Assembly: GCF_010183535.1 (NCBI RefSeq)
Contig: NC_071328.1
Location: 3,410,001 to 3,474,000, forward strand
Length of the DNA: 64,000 nt
Source of the DNA: Caenorhabditis remanei
Lineage: Eukaryota > Nematoda > Chromadorea > Rhabditida > Rhabditidae
Direction of reading: 5' to 3'
The notes beneath the pieces were generated by a model. That model did not search any database. It saw only the letters and a list, made by a program, of their open reading frames with translations, and was not told the DNA's origin. Position 1 is the stretch's first letter. Every line of letters starts with the position of its first letter. Of this stretch, positions 11,001 to 19,582 are shown piece after piece. Both the position numbers and the translations under genes were made by a program.

Positions 11001-14000
11001 AGTCAACTTTTTGACTATTATTCAGAATTAGAATAAATTCTGAAAAAGCATAAAAAATTTTCAAGTTTTCAACAAAAAATTGAAAAAATGCCGAAAAAAA
11101 TTGGTTAATTTTTTGAAGCCGCCTTGAGAAGTATGGGATGTGCCTATGGAGGCGCTTTGGGCGCTGAAAGATTTCAAAGTGGGCGAAAATGCGACGAGAG
11201 AGAGTGTGTAAAATCGAGAGAGTGTATCTGCGTCTCTCCATTTCGCACACTCTTTCTCGTCGCATTTTCAAATTTCGGCCGAAAATGCGAGGCGCTCAAC
11301 GCCACCCGGGCACATACCTGTTGAGAAGTATGGGAATCTATATTATCCAGACTTTGTTGTCCTCAAAGTACCGATTTCCCAATCTATTTCCATAAAAAAT
11401 CTCAAAATTTCAGATCCAAACCGACGACCAGCAACAAAAGCAAATGCAGGAACATCACCAGCAGATGCTGTATCTCCAACAACAACAACAACAGCAATTC
11501 CATCAACTCCAACAACAACAAGAAGCTCCGCCCCCTCCAGTCCCACCCTCAAGCGGCGACGATGATCTCGACATTCCCACGTCTACAGTAATGGGAACAC
11601 GCAGTAATAGTGATCGAAGTCTGGGATCAATGAATCCGGGAAGCGCGATGACAACGGGCGGATGGAATTCCACATTGGACACGGCGGCCAATAGCTCCAG
11701 AGCTCTTTCCCCAGTGTCTTTTAGCGATATTCCAGCGTCCCCGACGATGTGCGCACAGGTTTTCAATTTGGGGATTCAGAATCCAATGGATCAGAATCCG
11801 ATGACGACGTCACAGACGTCACAGAATCAGAATCCAAATACCACTCATTATAGCAATGGGTCGGCGAACACGATGACAAGAAGTGATGGTGCCACGACGA
11901 TCCCGATGGATAACATAATCACACCGACGTACGCTACGGTGAATCCTCCAGAAGACCTTGACAGTCCAGACGACGTACTTCCGGGTCCCGCGCTCGAAGA
12001 TCCCGATGACGGCGACTACGCGATCATTGGTGGCGCCGCGCAGAAGACTGACGATGAGTTGCTCACTAGATCCATTCAATCCGAGATGCCGACGTCTTCA
12101 TCGACGCCCAAAATGAAGGTATCCCCACGACTCGCCGGATTCTTCTCGCCCACATCGCGGTCTCAGACGTCGCCGATTCTGAAGCCCTCTTCTCAACTCA
12201 GAAGAGATCATCCATCAGACGCGGATCGTCTTCTCATGGAATCTATCATGTCTGAAATGCCTGGCGCTCTACCACATGGTGCTCCGCGAGCCAATTCAAA
12301 AAACGGGGAAGCCGATCGCCGCGACGCGTACACCGCATCGCATGAGTCCAGCGATCAGGGCTTTGAGATTGGAAGAGGTGGCTCACAAATGCAGAGAATG
12401 GAGTCATTGGAGAGTCACGCCTCCAGTGAGGATGATAGTTTTGGATTGAATGGAGATGACGTTGGGAATATTGGGAATACGATGAGAATTCAGGAGGACG
12501 ATGACGTCATTGACGCATCACTACCGATGGATTGTTGTGTAGATGATGAGGATTATGATTATACGGATGATCATTTTGATGATTTTGATTATGAAGATCA
12601 GGATGAGGATCCAGATGCAACACAATTCGACGAAGGAATCGATCCACAATTGACTATTGATTGCTCTATGATTTCTAGTGGATCTGGAGGATCTGGATCA
12701 TCGATTCCGCCGAAAAATGAGGCATCTGGAGCGTTGGCTACGTCGACACCCAAGGGATCGGCCTCATCGATTCCGGGAGTTCGACGGGCGAAACGAGTGG
12801 CAACGAATGGGAAGACACGATTGCCGGTGCCCAAGACGAATGGGTCGTTGGTGGAGAAGGTAAAAAATTTGTGAACTTATCTGAATATCAATCTAAATTT
12901 CTCAAGAATCGCTTGAAAGAGGATAAAATCGGCGAAAATTGGCATAAAATCGGTCAAAATCGGCGAAATTAGGCTTAAAATCGGCGAAAATTTGCTTGAA
13001 ATAGGTTAAATCGCTCGAAAGTGGTTAAAATTGGCGAACACTCGCTTAAAATCTGTCAAAATTGTCTTAAAATCGGCAAAAATTGACTCAAAATTGTCCA
13101 AAATCTGCCAAAGTTGACTTAAAATCGGTTAAAAACGCTCGAAAATTGTCTTAAGGCGATCTAAGTCAGTCGGTTTTTGGAGTTTTCAGAATACAGAATT
13201 CTGACAGAATACAGAATAATGATTTTTCGAATTTTGGTTATTCAACTTCAGGAATTTCGAAAATTACAGTTCTAGACCGAATTTTCAGAATTTTCTGTTT
13301 TTCTGAGAACTGAAATTCTCTAGAATCTGATTTCATTCAGTTCAGAATTTCAAAAAAAAAACCCATTTTCAAAAAAAAATACTTGCAAATCTTCGACCCG
13401 GCAAGGCCCGAAGGCCCGGCTTCAAGAAAATATGCCTATTTTTTCAAACCAAATTTTTTATTATTTTTATTAATAGTTTAGAAATTTTTTATATATAAAA
13501 ATTGAAATCAGAAGTATAGTCAAAAATTCGACATTTTCGGAAAAATTCAAAAAATCTGGGCCCGTTGCAAGTATGGAATTCTGAATTCTGAATTTTTCGG
13601 ATAGCCAATTACCAAATTCACCAAATTTCTTGACTCTTGCACATCAATATGCACATATTTCAATTTCTCAATTACTATTCATCAGAGAATTCCGACTTCC
13701 GACTTCCGGGCTGTTTTTCACTTCCGACTTCCGTTTTGAAAATTTTACTTCCGACTTCCGTCATTCCATAATTGTAGAATTTCCGAAAAGTATATTTTGC
13801 AGAAATTCAGGGAAAAATGGTTTAAAAGGACAGAAAATAGGCTTTTCTACAGCCAAATACTAGTTTTCCACTGATTTTCGTGAATTTTATGAACTTTTTC
13901 TAAAAGTTTTTGAATCTTTGCGACAAAATCGACTTCCGACTTCCGACTTCCGTTTTCAAAATTTTACTTCCGACTTCCGTTTTAGAAAAAATCACTTCCG

Positions 14001-15367
14001 CGCAACTCTGCTATTCATATATTTCCAGATGCGAAAACCAGTGATCGATGCGAGTCGACCCCGTCTCCCACCGAAACCAACACTTCTAAAAGAGAAACAT
14101 TACCCAGCAGAAGAAGAAGAAGAGGATTCGATCGAAAATCAGACGAGAGAAGACACGATATACGTGAATGCGCCGATTGTGGAGGCAGAACAAGAGCATC
14201 GGATTTATATGAATGCACTCAAACAGAATCAGATGAAATTGGAAACGACGTCGTTAATTCAGTCGACACCCCCGCCGCAGCAGACAGCCACGAAATCTGC
14301 CATCGTTACACCGTATAACTATCAGAAACCACCGTTTACGGTATGTGAAAAGGACATTTCAAAACTGGGGACGTTTTGAAACCAGGTCGTTTCAAAACTG
14401 ATCCAAGACATCTCGGAACCAGAAAATCTAGGTTTTGAGATGCCGAAACGAAACATCAAGACGTTTCGAAACCGGGACGTTTTGAACCCGTAAAAACGGA
14501 GATATGTCCAAACCAGGACGTTTCAAAACTGATCCACGATCATTTCGGAACTAGATAATCCCGGTTTGGAGATTTCTCGGTTCCCAGATGTCCCGGTTCC
14601 GAAACGTCTTTAATTCGAATTTTTATAGTTTCAGAACGTCCCAATATTGACATCCGCTATGAAATGTCTCATTTCTGAACCGTTTTGAAATGAAGACGTT
14701 TCAAAACCCGGCGGACGTTTTGAAACCACTTAATTTTAAAATCTGAAAGACGTTTCGAAATCGGGACGTTTCGAACCTGATCCAAGACATCTCGGAACCA
14801 GAAAATTCAGGTTTGGAGATTTCTTAGTTCCAAAACGTCTTTAAATCAATATTCTATAGTTTAAAAATTTTCTGGTTTCAAAACGTCCCACTTTTTAACA
14901 TACCTTGGTTATGAGACATTTCAAAACCGGGACATTTTGAAACCACGAAATTTTGAAATCAAGACGTCTTTTTTCCTGGTTCCGAGATGTCTCGGTTTTG
15001 AAACGTCCCAGTTTTGAGACTCTTAAAAAGCTGAAAACCGATAAATTCGTGTTCAAAACCGAGTTCGAAGCGCTCAAAACGCGTCTCTGGCGCCCCTGAC
15101 AGTTCAAAAAACTGGCGCCTAGGGTGTCTTGGACGCGGTTTGAACAATTCGAGGATGATTTTTGCATAGAAATAATCTAAAAATGGAAAATGTTATATAT
15201 CAAAACCAAAAAGTCCTGTTTAAAACGCGTCCCAGGCGCCCCAGCTGACTTATTCCCTCCTCAAAACTTTCAATTTTCCATCATTGCAGGGACGAAGCAA
15301 TGGCGAAATGAACACCGAAAAAAGTGTGACACCAAATCCGAAGCAAATGCTCGTCACGATAGTCTGA
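5023..15367 (+). CDS. apr-1: APC-related protein APR-1 (armadillo-repeat Wnt/cytoskeletal scaffold)
   Basis: Seven exons: 5023-5190, 6571-6725, 7524-8250, 9416-9988, 11414-12859, 14029-14340 and 15290-15367. All phases agree and give 1152 residues, close to the length I remember for C. elegans APR-1. Residues about 108-440 (exons 3-4) form the armadillo block; IRNLSWNAD and ILSALWNLAGHSVENK are APC-type repeats. Exon 5 is acidic and low in complexity, with Gln runs at its start and two SAMP-like motifs, SIQSEMP near 760 and SIMSEMP near 817, where APC binds axin. LSPVSFSDIPASPT near 640 resembles the core of an APC 20-residue catenin-binding repeat. The protein ends MLVTIV. APC proteins scaffold beta-catenin destruction and cortical microtubules; in C. 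elegans APR-1 acts in asymmetric division. The start is fixed by an acceptor abutting the ATG. An alternative acceptor six bases upstream in exon 4 would add two residues. Confidence 0.95.
5360..5740. repeat. Long foldback in apr-1 intron 1 with GAGACGCAGAG arms
   Basis: A near-perfect inverted repeat is centred near 5580. Arms include CTCGCGCCGACACAGATTTT, CACAGTTTTTGACAT and GGCGAGAGACGCAGAG on the left with their complements on the right. Outer parts (TCTGTATAAAGCA / TGCTTTATACAGA; CAACCGCGCCC / GGGCGCAGTTG) also pair. The transcribed intron could form a stem of well over 100 bp. Confidence 0.8.
6205..6275. repeat. Truncated end of hAT-like family B
   Basis: Runs of GGCCCGGCCC finish in CTTGACAAGTATG, the right end of the family seen complete at 216-486 and 36491-36783. 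I could not find a matching left end, so this is a fragment inside apr-1 intron 1. Confidence 0.55.
6282..6519. repeat. Foldback element in apr-1 intron 1
   Basis: The left end GGTGCTACTTCGCAGA is the reverse complement of the right end TCTGCGAAGTAGCACC. Internal arms AACTGTACCGTTTAAGAACT and its complement follow, as does an AATAGAGCGCATTTG-type segment with its partner. There is no coding frame. Confidence 0.75.
9060..9300 (+). repeat. Tandem repeat, 92-bp unit, apr-1 intron 3
   Basis: CTGAAAATCCGGTTTTCTTC occurs at about 9081 and again at about 9173, giving a 92-base period. Each unit holds TTTTTGTCTGAAAAATC two or three times. More diverged units extend to about 9380. The array stops just before the exon 4 acceptor and makes intron 3 unusually uniform. 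Confidence 0.7.
10060..10630. repeat. Cluster of GCGCTCTACCG foldback repeats, apr-1 intron 4
   Basis: Copies of TGCGCTCTACCG and its complement CGGTAGAGCGC are seen near 10068, 10190, 10243, 10531 and 10608. The pair at 10525-10625 forms a small foldback with CTCTGCGTCTCTC in its loop. The family occurs throughout the window. Confidence 0.65.
11110..11335. repeat. Imperfect foldback with CTGCGTCTC motif, apr-1 intron 4
   Basis: GAGAAGTATGGGA stands at both sides as a direct repeat. Inside, AAAATGCGACGAGAGAGAGTG pairs with CACACTCTTTCTCGTCGCAT, and the loop holds ATCTGCGTCTCTCC. It lies 80 bases before exon 5. Confidence 0.55.
12875..13150 (+). repeat. Short tandem repeat based on AAAATCGGCGAAAATTGG, apr-1 intron 5
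   Basis: Degenerate units of roughly 18-20 bases (AAAATCGGTCAAAATCGG and similar) are repeated about a dozen times directly after exon 5. Confidence 0.65.
13680..14002 (+). repeat. ACTTCCG tandem and TTCCGACTTCCGTCATTCCA repeat, apr-1 intron 5
   Basis: Heptamer runs of CGACTTC occur near 13690-13760 and 13930-14000, interrupted by TCATTCCATAATTGTAGAAT. The same composite is at 4475-4580 and 23320-23620, so it is a dispersed repeat whose ends are ACTTCCG microsatellites. It ends about 30 bases before exon 6. Confidence 0.7.
14341..15289 (+). repeat. apr-1 intron 6 made of GACGTTTCAAAAC-type units
   Basis: The intron is built from variants of GGGACGTTTTGAAACC and TCTCGGAACCAGAAAAT, in both orientations, repeated about a dozen times. 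I see no open frame or known gene signal in it. Confidence 0.55.
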
Positions 15368-15728
15368 CTCCGCCCACTTTTCCATCATTTTCTCAAAATA
15401 TCGAAGCCCCGCCCATTTCTCCCCGTTTCTAGTCTCTCACCCTGGTTCCCTTCTAGTCGTGTATTACTACTGTATCTTCTGTTTTGCTGTTGCGCTCCAC
15501 CGAATAGTTTCGATAGAGCGCACTTTCTCTCTAATGTATCCCCCCCAGTCTGTAATTTAATCATATTTTTAGTAATTTATGTAATCTTTTTCATGTAATT
15601 TTCAATCAATTCCTTTACGAGTTTTTCTTCGTTTCTTTTGCTCCAAATTGACTCTATTTTTCCTCAAACACTTTATTCAATACATTTCCTTTTCTACAAT
15701 AATAATAAATCGCCGATATTCATAATAC
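15368..15728. other. Convergent 3' ends of apr-1 and kinase gene 1
   Basis: Only 361 bases separate the two stop codons. AATAAA for the minus-strand kinase lies at 15677-15672, 52 bases past its stop. A GCGCTCCACCG / CGATAGAGCGC small foldback is at 15493-15522. No canonical AATAAA close to the apr-1 stop was found; an AATAATAAA lies at about 15700, inside the kinase's 3' end, so the two transcripts may overlap. Confidence 0.55.
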
Positions 15729-18700
15729 TCAAGCTTCCGCGGATCCTCCAGTCAACTTGTTGGATTTCGAATCGGAGAAGTGTTCGACCTTCTTCGTTCC
15801 CTTTTTCTTTGTATCCGTCAGCTTCAGATTGCCAACCCAAGTGAACGGTTTACTCAAGTCTTGAGTGCTCAGACCATTCAAAAATGCCACGTTTCGAATG
15901 GATTCGGTGATGAATTGGTAGCGAGGAGTTGTATCCAATTGCAATCCTCTAATGTAGTTCACAATCATACGCATTCCATCCGGAGTACGATACTTCTTCT
16001 TCGGATCTTTTACGGCTGAAACAAAAAATGAATTTAGTGTCTCTGGCGTCTCCACACTCTCTCGCCGGGGCGATTTTTTGGAGCGCGGAGTTTGCAAGCA
16101 ACTTTTCTCCGGAAAATTAATTCATTTTTGAAAAATTTGAATATCGTTTAATAGAGAATTTCAAGGGCTATCTTTTACACCAAAAACTGTAAATTTTGGT
16201 TCAGAATGAGTCGAGAAATCGTCAGTTGTAAAAAACAAGAAACTGTTGATTTTTTGAATTTTCAAACTCGATTTTCTCCATCGATACTGAACCAAATTTT
16301 TCGAGTTTTATACCAAAAGATAGGCCGTGAAATTCTCGACAAAACGGTATAAAAATCGTGCAAGAAACAACAGATGTTTGCGCTGAAATTTAAGCATAAA
16401 GTTGAAATGCGCGCGCTTGTCTACCAGCTAGAGAAAGTCTCCTCGCGCCGCACACTTTCTCGTCTACGATTTTTTGGTGGGCGGTTTTTTGCCAAAAAAC
16501 TTTACATTTTTCGAAAAGTTTTAATACCGTTTTGTAGAGAATTTTATTGGCTATGTTTTCGTATAAAGTTTAGAAAAAAAGGTTCAGTATCAGCTCAGAA
16601 ATCTTCAATAAAAAGGATTCACTTTTCAAACTCGATTTTTTTCACTCATGCTTAACCAGATTTTGTGAATTTTATATCGAAAGATAGCCCTTGAAATTCT
16701 CTAGAAGATGATATGAAAATTATCAGAAAAACTTCATGACTTTCTGCGAAAATTGAACAGAAATTTGAAATGCGTGCGCTTGTCTGCCTGTCAGAGAAAG
16801 TCTCCTCGCGCTGCACACTCTCTCGTCGTGGATTTTCAGATTGCAAAGTTTGCAAGCAATTTTTCGCCGGAAAACAAATTCATTTTTGAAAAACTTAAAT
16901 ATAGTTTTATAGAGAATTTCAAGTGCTATCTTTTGCACCAAAAACTGTAAATTTTGGTTCAGAATGAGTCGAGAAATTCCGAAATTTCGAAGCTGAAGAA
17001 AATAGCATGAAAAATAGAGAGACGCAGAGAATTTCGGTGGAGCGCACTTGTAACAATTGCGTAGCTCTGCTGACAGACATATATCTGAAACTTGCCTGTT
17101 CCAGCGAAAAAACGAGTCCTCTCGAGAAGCATTTTATCTACATTGACCTCGTGCTTCCACGACAATCCATTTTCCGGATCAAAGATGTCGTAAATCACGT
17201 AGAGCCACGTTTCGAGATCATCACGACGTCCTTGTTCGCGAAAAACCATAGAAGCCATCGAAGCGTATTTTCTGGTTCCGAAGAATCTCACACGTGCGCG
17301 AGGAGCCTAGAGATTACGATATTTCAAGAAGTGTTAGGAAACATGAGATTATGATTTTTGGATAGATCAAATCTAGATCTGCATTTTTGTAGTTGACAAT
17401 TCGTTGATAGGAATGCACGTTTTTGAGATACAAGCACTCAAACATTGCACTTTTGAAGAAACTTCAAAAAATGGCAAAGTTTAAGGTGTCAGAGTAAGAA
17501 GAATAACGGGCATAGGCTTAAATTTATACTTTTCGAGTAGATCAAATCTTAATCTACATTTTTGTAGTTGACAACTTTTTCGTATCTCTTCACGTTTTCG
17601 AGATACGCGCCTTTAAAGATAGGCAACTGGAGAGTAGCTCGAGATAGAGAGAGGGAGAAAGGAGGAGAGACGCAGAGAAGCGAGACGCCCTCCTCGGTTC
17701 GCATGCTCTCTCACCCGCTAACTACAAAAATATAGTTCTAATTTAGCTCTATAACATATCAACAAATCAATAAAGTAGATCAAAACTGGTACATCGTATT
17801 TCATTTTAAAAAAGTAGTCTCACTTTCAAAGTGTGTAACTCACTTATTTGTTATCCATTTTTTTCAAAACTATATTCGCTGTATAGAGCTAACATAGTTC
17901 TCTATTTTTGTAGTTGACAACTTTTTTGTAGCTCTTCACGTTTCCGAGATACGCGCCTTTAAAGATTGCAAGCTGCAGAACAGCTCGAGATAGAGAGAGA
18001 GGACGCCCTCCTCGTTTCGCACACTCTCTCGCCCGCTAACTTTGAACGCGTGTATCTCGAAAACGTGAATAGCTACGAAAAAGTTGTCAACTACAAAAAT
18101 GTAGCCCTAGATTTGATCTACCGAGTCATAGAAAATTTAAAAGCTTAAAACTTGACATGGCTTCACTGGACAACTCACTTTCGGTTTTCCAGTATTCGGA
18201 TCGATATACCCTTTTCCAATCCCAAAATCCAGCATAAAAATGGTGCCCTCAGCTCGACCGAGACCGATGGCGAAGTTGGCAGGTTTCATGTCTCGATGAA
18301 GAAATCCAATGTTGTGAAGATCTTGGATGGCCTGGAATAATAGATGGCCTAACTTTTGCAAAAAAACTCGGCCACTTACATTACAAGTTTGAATAGCAAT
18401 CATGTATGGATTCTGTTTCTCACTCAAATTGACATCGTACTTTTTCATCAGATCCTCCAAAGACGGTCCCAACAAACTCATCACAATAAATTTACACTTC
18501 AACGCCTTGTTTCTCCCACGATCGACCAATTCCACAAAGTGCTGATAGACGTCACTTCTTCCGGGAATATCCATTTGATTCGGCGCCTTTCTCGCCTCTT
18601 CGATCGCCTCCAACACTTGAAGTTCCACTTTCAGACGAAGCATCCGTATGTCGGGTCCAGAGTCGCATTCCGTCTTCAGGGCGTACGGTGTCTTCTTGTC

Positions 18701-18844
18701 ATTCACCACTTTGTAGACGTCACCGAATCCTCCACTTCCCAGTATACAAACCACTTTCCACGTCGTTTTCTCACTTTTGAGCTGATCGTCTTTATTCAAT
18801 ATTTTACGCCCTAGCTTCGTGGTGACTCTGAACAAATTTGTCAT
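15729..18844 (-). CDS. Casein kinase 1/TTBK-like protein kinase (nematode expansion)
   Basis: Exons 18844-18380, 18331-18179, 17306-17096 and 16015-15729 give 371 residues. The glycine loop GSGGFG is at 36-41, the catalytic Lys in YALKTE at 57, HRDMKPAN at 167-174 and LDFG ending at 192. LLGPSLEDL and the C-terminal FGTRKYASMAS and RRDDLETWLYV blocks are CK1-group hallmarks, as is the lack of an APE motif. All catalytic residues are present, so it should be an active Ser/Thr kinase. Worm CK1/TTBK-like kinases are a large, often sperm-enriched family; that is family knowledge, not seen here. The third intron has a GC donor (CAG/GCAAGT), the only site that keeps the frame into AVKDPKKKY. AATAAA follows 52 bases after the stop. 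The next gene upstream on this strand is a related pseudokinase. Confidence 0.9.
16100..16990. repeat. Two imperfect foldbacks in kinase 1 intron 3
   Basis: Units starting TTTAATAGAGAATTTCAAGG and TATCTTTTACACCAAAAAC recur near 16140, 16320, 16530, 16690 and 16910 in alternating orientation. Two segments, CTCCTCGCGCCGCACACTTT (16440) and a close variant (16800), sit in the loops. Confidence 0.6.
17530..18128. repeat. Hairpin repeat family C, two copies in kinase 1 intron 2
   Basis: Arms contain TTTTTGTAGTTGACAACTTT, then a CACGTTTTCGAGATACGCGC box, with the complement on the far side. The first unit has GGAGAGACGCAGAGAAGCG and CCTCCTCGGTTCGCATGCTC in its loop; the second ends TGTAGCCCTAGATTTGATCT. 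Other copies lie at 24225-24460, 26040-26300, 27382-27650, 28208-28460 and 43078-43345. Confidence 0.75.
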
Positions 18845-19582
18845 TGTAACTTTTTGTCACTGTAAGTTTTGGTCAGTGTAACACTTGGTCTCTGTAACAA
18901 CTGTGACCTAGAGTTTGGTAGAGGCTATCAAGTTACAGTGACCAAGTAATTGTTCGCGCTTCGGAAATTCCTCTCGGGATACTGTAGCGTTACGGTATTC
19001 ATCTCCGTTTTGTGAACACAAGTGCGCCCTACCGATCCCAACGAGGACTTTGAGAATTGATTGCTGTTGGATAACGTTCCTCACCGCAACTGCTTGTCAG
19101 CGTTAGAGCGCACTTGCTTTCAGTGGTTAAAATAGAAATACCGTTAGTTATAAACATTTTTGTCACTGTAACTTTTTGGTCAGTGTAAGTTTTTGTCAGT
19201 TTAATTTTTTTGTCACTGTAAGTCTTGGTCAGTGTAACTTTTTGTCACTGTAAACACTGTAACCTCCGAAATGAGCACATCGTAATCCAATTCTTGTCAA
19301 GGAAGACCCGGGGATAAATGGCGCCAAAATTCAAATTTCAACATTTTTCGAATTTTCGGAAAAAAAAGTCAAAAAATTCAAAAAGCTTTTTTTTTGAAAA
19401 AAATTTTATGCCGTAAGGAACGTTCCTCACTGTGTAAACTGTGTTCGATAGGGCGCACTTTACAAAACTGAGACTCACGCTACAGTATCCTGAGAGGAAG
19501 TTCCTATTTTTGTCACTGTAACTCTTTACACTGACCAACTGCTACGCCGCCATCCTCAACAGAGCACACTTTCAAACACCAC
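18845..19582 (+). repeat. Inter-kinase spacer with GTCACTGTAA repeats
   Basis: The spacer upstream of kinase 1 and downstream of kinase 2 contains many copies of TTTTTGTCACTGTAACTTTT and its variant TTGGTCAGTGTAAG, mainly at 18845-18950 and 19155-19262. The complement occurs near 18935. AGTGCGCCCTACCGA (19020) and GTTAGAGCGCACTTG (19103) belong to the GCGCTCTAC family. I saw no gene. Confidence 0.55.

Noticed and set aside
13680..14002. CRISPR-like array from the repeated ACTTCCG runs
   Set aside because: Heptamer microsatellite without unique spacers, in a eukaryotic intron.
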